From: Halobacillus litoralis
GTDB taxonomy: Bacteria; Bacillota; Bacilli; Bacillales; Halobacillaceae
Reading direction: 5' to 3'
NCBI RefSeq assembly: GCF_009856415.1
Contig: NZ_WMEZ01000002.1
Location: 372,001 to 436,000 of the forward strand
Length of the DNA stretch: 64,000 nt
The position numbers and the translations under genes are program-made. The notes under the pieces are model-generated. The model was not told the origin of the DNA. It saw only the letters and a list, made by a program, of their open reading frames with translations, and did no database searches. This document shows, one piece after another, positions 53,573-63,014 of this stretch. Within the stretch, counting starts at the first letter, position 1. Each line of letters begins with the position of its first letter.

Positions 53573-54189
53573 AAATTAACTCTCCTAGCAGGAACCCCGA
53601 CATATGTCCCACTTTCAGTAATATCCTTCACAACCACAGCTCCAGCTCCAACTTGGCAGGATCCTGTAATCCTAACATTATTGCTGACTGTACAACCTAC
53701 ACCTATCCATGTATTATCTCCTATATCTACTGTTCCAGCTATGTGAGATCCAGGAGAAACATGAACGAAGTCGCCAAGAGTATTATCATGGTCAAGGCTT
53801 GATGAGGAGTTGATGATGCAACCTTTACCTAGTCGAGTGCCACTATTAATGACTACACCCGCCATGATCACAGAGCCCATACCAATGGAGACATCGTCCC
53901 CTATAATTGCATGGGGGTGGACAACAGATGTTAAAGTGGCTCCCTTGGATGCTAATTCTTCATGTAAAGACTGCCTGGTCAAATTTGCTCCAACACCCAC
54001 TACAAACGCACATTCATCTATGTACTTCCATGTATCTTTAACTTTACCTACAACTGGATATCCTAGAACCTTTAATTGTTCAGTTTTGTCGTCTAAAAAC
54101 AAAATTTCTCCCCATTCACCCGACTGTTTAGCAATGTCAGCAATAACCTTGCCGTGGCCACTGGCACCAATGATTAGCAGTTTATTCAT
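53569..54189 (-). CDS. epsM: UDP-sugar N-acetyltransferase (PglD/NeuD/EpsM type)
   Basis: 206 residues from ATG 54189 with GAGGATGACG upstream. The N-terminal Rossmann-like LLIIGASGHGKVIADIAKQS and the hexapeptide helix (IGMGSVIMAGVVINSGTRLG, LDHDNTLGDFVHVSPGSHIA, GVGCTVSNNVRITGSCQVGA) are the PglD/EpsM layout. It N-acetylates the 4-amino sugar made by the aminotransferase. LDHDNxLGDFVHVSPG carries the catalytic histidine block. The gene overlaps the priming transferase gene. Confidence 0.88.
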   Translation of the reverse strand: MNKLLIIGASGHGKVIADIAKQSGEWGEILFLDDKTEQLKVLGYPVVGKVKDTWKYIDECAFVVGVGANLTRQSLHEELASKGATLTSVVHPHAIIGDDVSIGMGSVIMAGVVINSGTRLGKGCIINSSSSLDHDNTLGDFVHVSPGSHIAGTVDIGDNTWIGVGCTVSNNVRITGSCQVGAGAVVVKDITESGTYVGVPARRVNL

Positions 54190-54826
54190 GATCGTCATCC
54201 TCTTTATTACCCTCAAAGGGCTTTACAGTAGCTGCTTGTTCTGAATTAATTCCCTCTCGAATAAAGACCTTTTTTATCGTAGCTATAATGATCTTTATAT
54301 CTTTACCAAGAGAAAGGTGATCTACATACTGAACATCTAGATTGAATTTTTCATGCCAACTAATCGCATTTCTACCACTAACTTGAGCTAAACCAGTAAG
54401 ACCTGGTTTAACCTCATGCCTTCTTTTTTGATGATCATTGTACAATGGGAGGTACCTCATCAATAAAGGCCTAGGACCCACAATAGACATATCGCCTTTT
54501 ATTATATTAAATAGTTCTGGCAACTCATCGAGTGAAGTTGAACGCAAAAAGGTACCAAATTTGGTAAGGCGTATATGGTCTGGTAAGAGCTCACCTTTAT
54601 CATCTTTTTCATCGGTCATTGTTCTAAACTTGTACATAAAAAAAGGCTTTCCATCAAGACCTGGACGTTCTTGTTTAAACAAAATTGGAGATCCAAGTTT
54701 CTTTCTAACCATAAGAGATACTATTACAATAGGGACGCTTAGCAGAATAATAGCAAAAGAGGAAAGAGAGATGTCAACGATCCTTTTGATAAAACCTTCA
54801 TAAGCACCCTTTTTCTTATAAGCCAT
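54182..54826 (-). CDS. epsL: Priming sugar-phosphate transferase (PglC/EpsL type)
   Basis: 214 residues, a short form with one reentrant membrane helix (RIVDISLSSFAIILLSVPIV) and cytoplasmic catalytic part: LFKQERPGLDGKPFFMYKFR, RLTKFGTFLRSTSLDELPEL, IVGPRPLLMRYLPLYN, and KPGLTGLAQVSGRNAISW. It transfers the sugar phosphate to undecaprenyl phosphate. Start ATG overlaps the aminotransferase stop (TAATG). The order aminotransferase, PglC, PglD matches EpsN-L-M of Bacillus subtilis in content. Confidence 0.92.
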   Translation of the reverse strand: MAYKKKGAYEGFIKRIVDISLSSFAIILLSVPIVIVSLMVRKKLGSPILFKQERPGLDGKPFFMYKFRTMTDEKDDKGELLPDHIRLTKFGTFLRSTSLDELPELFNIIKGDMSIVGPRPLLMRYLPLYNDHQKRRHEVKPGLTGLAQVSGRNAISWHEKFNLDVQYVDHLSLGKDIKIIIATIKKVFIREGINSEQAATVKPFEGNKEDDDHE

Positions 54827-55941
54827 TATTCCGCCCACAAACCTTTCACTGTTTTTACAACTCTATTCAAATCTTCCTCAGATATTTTTGTGTCGGATGG
54901 TAAGCAAATACCATTCTGGAATAAGTCCTCAGATACTCCTGTTCCTACATAGCCATATTCCTCAAAATAAGGTTGCATGTGCATAGGTTTCCATACGGGT
55001 CTGGATTCAATATTTTCCTCCTCAAGGGCATTCATTACATCTATCGGTCTAACTTCACTTTTTAGTGTTAAAGAACTCAACCAGTAATTCGGTTCATCCC
55101 ACTCATTTATAGGCATGAAATCAACTCCCTCAAGGTCACCAAGTTCCTTCTTGTAAAAATCAAAAATATATTTTTTCTTTTCCACTCTCTCATCCAGAAC
55201 TTTTAGCTGCCCTCTTCCAATACCTGCAACCACATTACTCATACGATAATTAAACCCTAATTCACTATGCTGGTAATGTCTGGCTTGATCCCGGGATTGC
55301 GTGGCCCAAAACCTAGATTTTTTTATCATCTCTTCATTATTCGATACAAGCATCCCGCCACCAGAAGTTGTAATAATCTTGTTTCCATTGAAAGAAAAAA
55401 CCCCATAGTCTCCAAATGTTCCTGTGTGCTGACCTTTGTAATAACCACCCAACGACTCCGCTGCATCTTCAATAACAACGACATCATGGTTATTACAGAC
55501 GCTCATAATCTTGTCCATATTAGCTGACAATCCATATAGATGGACAACAATTACCGCTTTTACTTCAGGATACTTTTCAAAAGCTTCTTCTAGTGCTTCA
55601 GGACACATATTCCAAGTTTCATAATTACTATCTATGAAGACTGGAGTAGCGTTTTGGTAGATGATAGGGTTTGCAGTTGCTGAAAATGTTAGTGTGGGGC
55701 AAAAAACAATATCCCCTTTTTCAACATTAGCTGCTTTCAATGCCAAATGAATAGCAGCTGTTCCGGATGACAAAGCTGCAGCTGCTTTGGATCCAACTTT
55801 TTCAGCTAATTCTATTTCAAATTGGTTCACATTATTCCCTAACGGTGCAATCCAGTTGGTATCAAATGCTTCCTGTACATACTGTCTTTCATAACCCTCA
55901 TCACTCATGTGAGGGGATGATAGAAATACACGTTCTCCCAC
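54826..55941 (-). CDS. epsN: DegT/DnrJ/EryC1-family UDP-4-keto-sugar aminotransferase (PglE/EpsN type)
   Basis: 371 residues. LSSGTAAIHLALKAANVEKG, FCPTLTFSATANPI, EDAAESLGGYYKGQHTGTFG, and the PLP lysine in SFNGNKIITTSGGGML. FRYRMSN-like block FNYRMSNVVAGIGRGQL is typical of the family. It aminates UDP-4-keto-6-deoxy-GlcNAc from the EpsC-type dehydratase. The product is the precursor of diacetyl-bacillosamine-like sugars. Followed immediately by the priming transferase and acetyltransferase. Confidence 0.92.
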   Translation of the reverse strand: MGERVFLSSPHMSDEGYERQYVQEAFDTNWIAPLGNNVNQFEIELAEKVGSKAAAALSSGTAAIHLALKAANVEKGDIVFCPTLTFSATANPIIYQNATPVFIDSNYETWNMCPEALEEAFEKYPEVKAVIVVHLYGLSANMDKIMSVCNNHDVVVIEDAAESLGGYYKGQHTGTFGDYGVFSFNGNKIITTSGGGMLVSNNEEMIKKSRFWATQSRDQARHYQHSELGFNYRMSNVVAGIGRGQLKVLDERVEKKKYIFDFYKKELGDLEGVDFMPINEWDEPNYWLSSLTLKSEVRPIDVMNALEEENIESRPVWKPMHMQPYFEEYGYVGTGVSEDLFQNGICLPSDTKISEEDLNRVVKTVKGLWAE

Positions 55942-56045
55942 GGTTCACGACTTCCTTCCTACTGACTTGTCTATTATGTCTGTATATATTCAATTAATGT
56001 ATAAGATACTTAGTCTATTTGAATAAAGCTGTGCTTCCAAGTCAC

Positions 56046-57908
56046 CTATAGAATGTGTTCAACAACCTTTTCGTTAGACGGAAGTCTATTATTAGCCAAG
56101 TCAATAGCGTACTTTTTTAAGTCTTCATCCCTAGACTCCCCATGATGCTCAACCAAATACTCTACTAACTGGTAGTCAAACTCCACCGTTTTCCCAATAA
56201 AGATCTTAGGAAACACAGGCTTCTTATTCACTTCCTTATCACTCAGAAGCTCCTCATACATCTTCTCCCCAGGACGAATCCCATTAAACTGAATTGGAAT
56301 TTGCTCTTCAGTAAAACCGGAGAGGTGAATTAAGTTCTTCGCAAGATTGACGATTTTCACTGGTTCCCCCATATCAAGCACAAATACCTCTCCACCACGA
56401 GCAAGAGCCCCTGCTTGGAGTACCAATCTCGAAGCCTCCGGAATCGTCATAAAGTAACGTGTCATATCTGGGTGAGTTACAGTAACTGGCCCACCTGCAG
56501 CAATTTGCTTCTTAAAAAGTGGAATAACACTGCCTCGACTTCCAAGTACATTGCCAAAACGGACAGCTACAAACTTAGTCTGGCTTTGTCGGCCAAGGTT
56601 CTGCACAACCATTTCTGCAATCCGTTTCGTGGAACCCATTACGTTAGGAGGGTTGACTGCTTTGTCTGTGGAAACGAGCACAAAGGCTTTTACTCCTGCG
56701 TGGTGTGCGGCTTCGGCAACATTTTTCGTTCCAATGACGTTGTTCTTCACCGCTTCTTTCGGGTTCGCTTCCATTAACGGCACGTGCTTGTGAGCAGCTG
56801 CATGGTAAATATAGGACGGAGCGTAATCTTGCACGACTTGGAAAATACGCTCTCTGTCCTGAACATCCGCAATGACGGTCACAAGTTCTGCATTAATGTC
56901 GTATTGTTTTAATTCCATATGAATCGTATAAATGCTGTTTTCGCCGTGGCCGAGCAAAATGAGACGTTCCGGACCAAACTTGACGAGCTGTCGACATATT
57001 TCTGAACCGATACTCCCCCCTGCGCCTGTGACCATGACGGTGCGACCTTTGACTTCAGATTCGATGGAATCAATATCGAGTTCGACTGGCTCCCGACCGA
57101 GAAGATCTTCAATCTGCACGTCTCGTATTTGATTTACAGACACATTACCCAGGGCTATATCCTCAATCATAGGTAAGGTCTGGACATTTTTTACAGCTTT
57201 CCTTGACATTTGAATTAAATTTTTTACAACATTTTGCTTAACAGATGGCATTGCCATGACGATATGATTAATATGGTGCTTTTTAGCTAGTTGCTCCACA
57301 TCTTTTGTACTACCCAACACAGGTAGACCAGAGATTGTGAGATGATGCATCGTGGAATCATCGTCAACAAAGCCTATGACCTCTCCGTGGAACTCTGTCG
57401 AATTATTCATCTGCCTTGCAAGCATACGACCAGCCGCACCCGCACCTACAATCAATGTGCGTTGGCGGTTTGGATCATTAATGACTTTCGCTTTTTTTAA
57501 CTTAGGTCTAAGTGTAATTCCGTAGTTTTTATAATACTGCCAGGCGAAACGGACACCGCCGATAAGTAAGATATGTAACATCCAGGTGATGCTCAGGGCG
57601 CGTTCATATACATTCCCGAACGTAACCCATTGAACAATGACTGCTGTTATGATGGAGAACGTCACCACGCCTATGATTCCAATTAATTCTTCTGTGCTGG
57701 CATAACGCCATTTCTTCTTATACATGCCGGTAATGCTGGAAAATAGATGATGGCTAATCAGTAAAGTGGCTGACAAAACAATCATGGCATTGTCAAAAAC
57801 AGCAACGTAAGGGTTTAAAAAGAAGTGGGACATGTAAACTGAGAAGAATACAATGACGGAATCAATCAAAATAAGTAATAGAAGCCTCTTTTTATAAGCT
57901 GTTGTCAA
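56046..57908 (-). CDS. epsC: UDP-GlcNAc 4,6-dehydratase, membrane-anchored (PglF/EpsC/CapD type)
   Basis: 620 residues from TTG 57908, six bases after GGAGGG (a GTG codon earlier is possible). Four N-terminal membrane helices, a CoA-binding-like Rossmann region (TLIVGAGAAGRMLARQMNNS), then the catalytic SDR domain: TGAGGSIGSEICRQLVKFGP and STDKAVNPPNVMGSTKRIAE, in which the usual YxxxK tyrosine is replaced by methionine, as in PglF/FlaA1 dehydratases. It converts UDP-GlcNAc to the 4-keto-6-deoxy sugar. A small open frame overlaps its start. Confidence 0.93.
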   Translation of the reverse strand: MTTAYKKRLLLLILIDSVIVFFSVYMSHFFLNPYVAVFDNAMIVLSATLLISHHLFSSITGMYKKKWRYASTEELIGIIGVVTFSIITAVIVQWVTFGNVYERALSITWMLHILLIGGVRFAWQYYKNYGITLRPKLKKAKVINDPNRQRTLIVGAGAAGRMLARQMNNSTEFHGEVIGFVDDDSTMHHLTISGLPVLGSTKDVEQLAKKHHINHIVMAMPSVKQNVVKNLIQMSRKAVKNVQTLPMIEDIALGNVSVNQIRDVQIEDLLGREPVELDIDSIESEVKGRTVMVTGAGGSIGSEICRQLVKFGPERLILLGHGENSIYTIHMELKQYDINAELVTVIADVQDRERIFQVVQDYAPSYIYHAAAHKHVPLMEANPKEAVKNNVIGTKNVAEAAHHAGVKAFVLVSTDKAVNPPNVMGSTKRIAEMVVQNLGRQSQTKFVAVRFGNVLGSRGSVIPLFKKQIAAGGPVTVTHPDMTRYFMTIPEASRLVLQAGALARGGEVFVLDMGEPVKIVNLAKNLIHLSGFTEEQIPIQFNGIRPGEKMYEELLSDKEVNKKPVFPKIFIGKTVEFDYQLVEYLVEHHGESRDEDLKKYAIDLANNRLPSNEKVVEHIL

Positions 57909-58060
57909 CACATTCCCTCCTTGTCCAAGCGAGATGCTTTTCGTTGTTTCATAGCTTTAGCCAATTCTTTTTCTAAAAGCGACAACTTTTCATCCGGCGC
58001 TTCGTATTTGATGTAACGAATTGTTTTAATTGCAGACTTAGGTAATTTCCTGTTTTTCAC
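57905..58060 (-). CDS. Possible 51-residue basic protein ahead of epsC
   Basis: GTG at 58060; product MKNRKLPKSAIKTIRYIKYE, then a Lys/Glu-rich helix and KASRLDKEGMC. Its stop overlaps the epsC start (TGTTGACA), an arrangement suggesting translational coupling, and the epsC ribosome site lies in its last codons. Its own ribosome site is weak (GAAAG). Unknown function; may be a coupling leader. Confidence 0.5.
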   Translation of the reverse strand: MKNRKLPKSAIKTIRYIKYEAPDEKLSLLEKELAKAMKQRKASRLDKEGMC

Positions 58061-58237
58061 TATTCTTTCACGACCTTTTTCTACATGTGATGGATATGAT
58101 TAACAATTCATTGTAACTATTTTGTAACATACGTATTGTATCAATAACATTGTATCCTTTAAAGGGTATTCTTGTGGATATTTACATAATTTTTATATAA
58201 TTTGTAAAAAAACGCTTTCATTTATTGTTTGTTGATA
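58061..58237. other. AT-rich upstream region of the eps genes
   Basis: No gene. Expected to hold the epsC promoter, but no clear -35/-10 pair was picked out. Confidence 0.35.
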
Positions 58238-58239
58238 TA

Positions 58240-58278
58240 AGAAAAGTGATTCCAGCACCTTAAGCCAAAATCACTTTC
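58240..58278 (-). terminator. Terminator of the CapC gene
   Basis: AAAGTGATTT / AATCACTTTT stem with a 14-base loop; the minus-strand 3' side reads ATCACTTTTCTTA. Confidence 0.6.
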
Positions 58279-58290
58279 ACTACATATCTA

Positions 58291-59061
58291 CTAAAACAAA
58301 CCAAAAACTTTTTTCTTTTTCTTTACGTGTTGAGGTGGCTCTGCCTGCAGTACCCTACCTGCAATGACATCCTCTGCATTCTCAGAAAGAATGTATACCA
58401 TATCAAGGCCATAGTTCTTTCTGATTTCAGCGTAAGCTTCTGACATACAGAAACCTCTTGATGTCGTATTATGCGCATCACTGGCGATCAAGTGTGCCAA
58501 ATTCGCATCAATCAATTGTTCAGAAAACTTCTTAATACTCTTTCCAAACTTCCCGCAGACACTCGCCGCTGTAAGTTGGACGAAAGCGCCTTTTTTCACA
58601 AACGAATAAAGAAGGTCAGGGTTCTCGATAATCGCTTTATTCCTCTCAGGGTGAACGATGATTGGCTGATAACCGGCTACCTGCATATCAAAAAACAGTT
58701 GCGAAGCATAGCGCGGTACGGAATTGGATGGGAATTCGACAAACACGTAGTTCGTATCATCATTGATGGGAAGGATTTGATTGGCCGACAATCCTTCAAT
58801 CATCTCTCCGAATACTCTTGTTTCCTGCCCTGGTAGCACTTGCAGGTCGATTCCTTTTTCCTTAAAGGTACGGTTCAACTCTGCGACTTGGATCTTGATG
58901 TTGTTTTTATAGTTGTTGTATGCTCCGTTGTTATGATGGGGTGTGGCAACAATATGCGTAATGCCATCGTTTACTGCTGCTTCTGCCATTTGAATGCTTT
59001 CGTCGATCGTCTGAGCTCCATCATCCACACCCGGTAGGATATGACTATGAATATCTATCAA
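58291..59061 (-). CDS. PHP-type protein-tyrosine phosphatase (CapC/CpsB/YwqE)
   Basis: 256 residues. Metal ligands in MIDIHSHILPGVDDGA, IVATPHHNNGAY, VFVEFPSN, IIVHPERN and SDAHNTTSRGF define the PHP phosphatase family of capsule regulators. It dephosphorylates the tyrosine cluster of the CapB kinase. It has its own upstream region; a strong terminator at 59246 lies between it and the kinase gene, so the phosphatase may be expressed separately. Confidence 0.95.
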   Translation of the reverse strand: MIDIHSHILPGVDDGAQTIDESIQMAEAAVNDGITHIVATPHHNNGAYNNYKNNIKIQVAELNRTFKEKGIDLQVLPGQETRVFGEMIEGLSANQILPINDDTNYVFVEFPSNSVPRYASQLFFDMQVAGYQPIIVHPERNKAIIENPDLLYSFVKKGAFVQLTAASVCGKFGKSIKKFSEQLIDANLAHLIASDAHNTTSRGFCMSEAYAEIRKNYGLDMVYILSENAEDVIAGRVLQAEPPQHVKKKKKVFGLF

Positions 59062-59245
59062 AAGAACTACTCCCCTCTATTCTGTTTATACCTATTACTA
59101 ATATTTTTTCTGTCTTTATATAATCTGTTTTAGATTATACCAATTTTAGACATCTTTTTGAAGGGGATTCTATCGTTCTTTTAAAATATTTTACACTTTT
59201 TTTAAAAATATCACATCAATGTAAAGACAGCTATATATTCATAAC

Positions 59246-59277
59246 AAAAAAAAGAAGAGCTGCCTTCAGCTCTTCTC
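59246..59277 (-). terminator. Terminator after the CapAB genes
   Basis: AGAAGAGCTG / CAGCTCTTCT stem followed by eight T on the minus strand, just before capC. Confidence 0.9.
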
Positions 59278-59282
59278 CTAAT

Positions 59283-59987
59283 CTATTGTCCATAATAATA
59301 ATAATAATTGCTTGATTTCAAATCTTGATCATTAAGGACAACCCCTAAAATGTTTGCTTTTGCTTGTTCAAGGGTTTCTTTCGCTTTAACAGCCGCTTCT
59401 TTTTCTGTCTGCTTACTGCGAACGACAAGCAGGACACCATCAACAAAGTTGGATAGTACTTGAGAGTCTGTCACAGCCAGAACAGGAGGCGTGTCAAAAA
59501 TGATCATATCATACGTTTGTTTCGCTTCTTCAATGAACTGTTTCATCTTTCTGGATCCAAGCAATTCTGACGGATTTGGAGGAATCGGGCCGCAGGTAAT
59601 GACATCAAGGTTTTCGACATCGGTTTGGCGGGCTAATTCAGTCACTTGTTGCTTACCTACAAGGTAATTACTCAAACCACTGGTATTGGATACTCGAAAT
59701 GTGTAATGCACGGTCGGTTTCCTTAAATCGGCATCGATCAACAATGTCTTTTTCCCTTGTTGGGCAAAGACAGTAGCCGTATTGGCCGTTGTGATCGACT
59801 TCCCTTCCGAAGGGCTTGCTGATGTAACCAGCATCGTTTCTAAATCTTCATCAACGGTTGTAAATTGCAAATTGGTGCGGATGGTACGGAACTGTTCCGC
59901 AATCGGTGACTTCGGATTCTCATTGGCAATGATGTTTCGCGCTCTTGTATTGACCGCTTGCTTCTTTTTACGTGCCAACAGACTCAC
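59283..59987 (-). CDS. Capsular tyrosine-protein kinase (CapB/CpsD/YwqD)
   Basis: 234 residues. BY-kinase: Walker A variant ASPSEGKSITTANTATVFAQ, Walker A' TLLIDADLRKP, Walker B MIIFDTPPVLAV. The C-terminal tyrosine cluster SSNYYYYYGQ is the autophosphorylation site. It needs the CapA-type transmembrane activator, whose gene overlaps it by 20 bases. Controls chain length and production of the polysaccharide. Confidence 0.95.
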   Translation of the reverse strand: MSLLARKKKQAVNTRARNIIANENPKSPIAEQFRTIRTNLQFTTVDEDLETMLVTSASPSEGKSITTANTATVFAQQGKKTLLIDADLRKPTVHYTFRVSNTSGLSNYLVGKQQVTELARQTDVENLDVITCGPIPPNPSELLGSRKMKQFIEEAKQTYDMIIFDTPPVLAVTDSQVLSNFVDGVLLVVRSKQTEKEAAVKAKETLEQAKANILGVVLNDQDLKSSNYYYYYGQ

Positions 59988-60726
59988 CTCTCATTTCTGT
60001 CACGTTCGACTTTTTTCTGGAACGACCTGGGGCTGGAAGCTCGTCAGCGGTAATGGTTGAGACTACTCCAAGGACAGGCAATCCAAGATTCTCTTCGATA
60101 TCGTCTTCACTTTTAATCGTGTTATCCAAATATTCCAACAAGAATGCGATTCCTACACCAACCATAAGACCAACAACTAAAGCGATGGCAATATTCAAAG
60201 CCGGGTTCGGGCTGACAGGAGCAGGTTCCGGTCCCACTTCCGCACTGGAAAGTACGTTAACATTATCGACATTCATAAGCTGAGGGACTTCTTCTTTAAA
60301 GACCCGCACCGTGGTATTCGCCAGGTCTGCAGCAAGCATTGCGTTACTGTCCGTTGCTGTTACGCTCACAACCTGGGATTGCTCAGAACTTGAAACCTGT
60401 AGTTTTTGAGCCAATGTCGTAGAGGAGTAATCCACTCCGAGTTCCTCAACAACAATATCTAAAACCCTGGGGCTCTTGATGATATCGTTATATGTATTGA
60501 TTAACTCCACATTTGTACGGATGTCGTTGATATCATAAGGGGCATTTTCCTGTTGACCTTGGGCCTGGCTGACAATGAATTGGGATGAAGCTTGATACGT
60601 GGGAGTGACTAGGAAAAAGGTGTACGCCGCACTTAGTCCTGCCGCTACTACAGCTAAGCTGATGATCAGCCAAATACGCTTCTTCAGCACCTCGAAAATC
60701 TCTTTCAAGGAAATTGTTTCTTCCAT
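59968..60726 (-). CDS. Polysaccharide co-polymerase / kinase modulator (CapA/YveK, Wzz family)
   Basis: 252 residues from ATG 60726 with GGAGG seven bases upstream. Two membrane helices (IWLIISLAVVAAGLSAAYTF and ALNIAIALVVGLMVGVGIAF) flank an outer domain (SSQFIVSQAQGQQENAPYDI...). PEPAPVSPNPALN before the second helix is the Pro-rich Wzz motif. The cytoplasmic tail activates the CapB kinase. First gene of the polysaccharide locus. Confidence 0.95.
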   Translation of the reverse strand: MEETISLKEIFEVLKKRIWLIISLAVVAAGLSAAYTFFLVTPTYQASSQFIVSQAQGQQENAPYDINDIRTNVELINTYNDIIKSPRVLDIVVEELGVDYSSTTLAQKLQVSSSEQSQVVSVTATDSNAMLAADLANTTVRVFKEEVPQLMNVDNVNVLSSAEVGPEPAPVSPNPALNIAIALVVGLMVGVGIAFLLEYLDNTIKSEDDIEENLGLPVLGVVSTITADELPAPGRSRKKSNVTEMRGESVGT

Positions 60727-60999
60727 GATAAACCTCCTGTTGTTTGTCGAATAAACAGATATGAGCATTATAGCATAAGATATCTATCTATCGACCCTGT
60801 AATCTTGAATCTTTCACTGTATTTTTACAAAAGTATTACGACTTTCTAAAATTAATTATCGGATATCTCTTCGACAATTTGTAGGGGAAACCGATATATA
60901 TAGTGAAAACACGACAATTATCCTAGTATTCCGATTTTTCTATAACCGGTGTACAATAAGAAAAATGAGTACTAGTTTCCTAGAAAGGACTGTGATGTG

Positions 61000-62970
61000 A
61001 TGAACATTAAACGACTACTGGTTTTTATCGCTTTACTCGGTATTGCGACAGCCGGTACTATTTTCACCGTGAATGCTGTTCAGGCCAATACGCTTGAAGA
61101 GCAGTATGACCGGGCAAACGAAGCTTTTAAAGAGGAGGATTTCCAGAAGAGTGTAGAAGTCTACTTGAAAGTATTGGAGATGGACCCTTCCCACCATGAA
61201 GCACGGTTGAAACTTGCGCAATCCTACATACACTTGGATCAAATCGAGAAAGCTGTTGAAACCCTGAATGAGGGGATTTATGAATCACCTGAAGTTGGTT
61301 CTTTATACACCCTTCTATCTGATTTGTACGTTCAAGAAGGCAGCATTGATAAAGCTTACCGAACATTGGAAAAAGGAAAGCGGTATAGCAAAGAGACTTC
61401 AGTTCAAGAGGCAATCGATCAACTTCTTTCCAACATTACAGTGGATACAGAAAGAAGATTCGTTCAAGAGGGCTACGAACGGGAGTACCGACTTGTTTGG
61501 TCATCCGAAGAGGGAAACCTTTACCCCCTTGATGCGGAATGGTCGGTTGAGAATGCTGACATTGGAGAAATAGCTCCTGTAGAAGACGATATTTCTGTGA
61601 TGTTTAAAGGAACAGAAGTTGGACGAACAGAAGTCGTTGTCTCATGGGAAGATTATACTGAAACGATGGAATTGGTTGTCAAGGATCAGGTTTTAGAAGA
61701 AGTCAGCTTTGATGAATTGGAAGCTTTCTCTATCGGACAAACTTCTACACTAGAAGTCATAGGAAAAGACGCGGCCGGGGAAGAGATGACCTTTGAGCCT
61801 AAATGGACACTATCAGAGGAAAAGTTCGAACTTGAGGCAAGCGAACAGACCGCGACACTTACGGCCGAAGAGTCGGGTTTAGATGTATTGACCCTCTCCT
61901 ATCAGGACTTCACGAAAGAAATCCCGTTGATGGTTGAAGGAGAAAATGAATCCTATATCCAAACGAACGTAGAGGGGCAGGGCCGCATCGTGATCACCCC
62001 GGAAAAAGAAAGTTATGAACAAGGAGACGACATTCAGCTTCAAGCGGTCGGAGAACCTGGTTGGACGTTCGTCCAATGGGCAGGCGATCTTGAAGGAAAC
62101 CAAAGCACAATTCAACATACAATTGAAGGGAACCTGAACGTCACCGCAATTTTTGAAACCAGCCTCCACACATTGAACCTTACGATCGAAGGAGAAGGTG
62201 AAGTTTTCCGTGATTCTCTCACGAACACCTACCCGCATGGCGAGACAATCTCGTTACGCGCACGCCCGGCATCTGGATGGACATTTGAGGGCTGGGAAGG
62301 CGATGTGACAGCATCGACAACGAACACTACGCTAACCTTTGATGAAGATAAACAGCTGCGTGCGGTCTTTGTTGAAAAAGACCAGGAAGATGAGGAACAA
62401 GAAGATGAAGGTGAAGGTGAAGAGGAAGAAATAGAAGAAGAGAAAGAAACAACCGAATACCGACTGAACGTAGGTAAATCAGGGAAAGGAACAATCAAGC
62501 AAAGTCAATCCGGTTCCAGATTTGAAGATGGTACGCTTGTAACTTTAACCGCCACCCCATCGAATGGTTATAAGTTTGTTGGTTGGCGGGGAGATGTGAA
62601 CCATTCGTCCCGGACAGTGACCATTAAAATGAACAGTCATTATTCTGTGAAAGCCGTGTTCCAAGAGATCGCTCCGGAACCTGCGCCTGAGCCAGATCCA
62701 GAACCGGAACCTCAACCTGAACCAGAACCGGAACTCTATACACTATCAACTTCCACGGATGGACAAGGATATATTCGCGTTTCCAAGCAGACGGTATCCG
62801 CAGGGGAAAGCATCTCCATTCAAGCCATTCCCGCTGAAGGTTGGACATTTGTCCGCTGGAAACGCGATGGTTCAGGAAGTTCTGCGAGTACATCGATCAC
62901 AATGAATCGAAACAAACAGGTAACCGCTGTATTTGAACAAGTGAAAGAGTCTACTTCAGAAGAAGAATAA
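61000..62970 (+). CDS. Exported TPR protein with four InlB-type B-repeats
   Basis: 656 residues from ATG 61000 (AAAGGA ten bases upstream; GTG 60997 also possible). Signal peptide ends NAVQA-NT. TPR repeats at about 30-150 (YDRANEAFKEEDFQKSVEVY, HEARLKLAQSYIHLDQIEKA, GSLYTLLSDLYVQEGSIDKA). A bacterial Ig-like middle follows, then four B-repeats recognised by GWTFVQWAGDLEG, GWTFEGWEGDVTA, GYKFVGWRGDVNH and GWTFVRWKRDGSG. An acidic Glu/Asp run and a PEP-rich linker lie between repeats. No anchor motif seen. Divergent from the capsule operon; role unknown, probably surface binding. Confidence 0.88.
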   Translation: MNIKRLLVFIALLGIATAGTIFTVNAVQANTLEEQYDRANEAFKEEDFQKSVEVYLKVLEMDPSHHEARLKLAQSYIHLDQIEKAVETLNEGIYESPEVGSLYTLLSDLYVQEGSIDKAYRTLEKGKRYSKETSVQEAIDQLLSNITVDTERRFVQEGYEREYRLVWSSEEGNLYPLDAEWSVENADIGEIAPVEDDISVMFKGTEVGRTEVVVSWEDYTETMELVVKDQVLEEVSFDELEAFSIGQTSTLEVIGKDAAGEEMTFEPKWTLSEEKFELEASEQTATLTAEESGLDVLTLSYQDFTKEIPLMVEGENESYIQTNVEGQGRIVITPEKESYEQGDDIQLQAVGEPGWTFVQWAGDLEGNQSTIQHTIEGNLNVTAIFETSLHTLNLTIEGEGEVFRDSLTNTYPHGETISLRARPASGWTFEGWEGDVTASTTNTTLTFDEDKQLRAVFVEKDQEDEEQEDEGEGEEEEIEEEKETTEYRLNVGKSGKGTIKQSQSGSRFEDGTLVTLTATPSNGYKFVGWRGDVNHSSRTVTIKMNSHYSVKAVFQEIAPEPAPEPDPEPEPQPEPEPELYTLSTSTDGQGYIRVSKQTVSAGESISIQAIPAEGWTFVRWKRDGSGSSASTSITMNRNKQVTAVFEQVKESTSEEE

Positions 62971-62973
62971 AGG

Positions 62974-63008
62974 AAAAGCCATGAGATCATTGTGATCTCA
63001 TGGCTTTT
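62974..63008. terminator. Bidirectional terminator
   Basis: AAAAGCCATGAGATCA / TGATCTCATGGCTTTT perfect 16-base-pair stem with a three-base loop between two convergent genes. Confidence 0.9.
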
Positions 63009-63014
63009 CTACTT

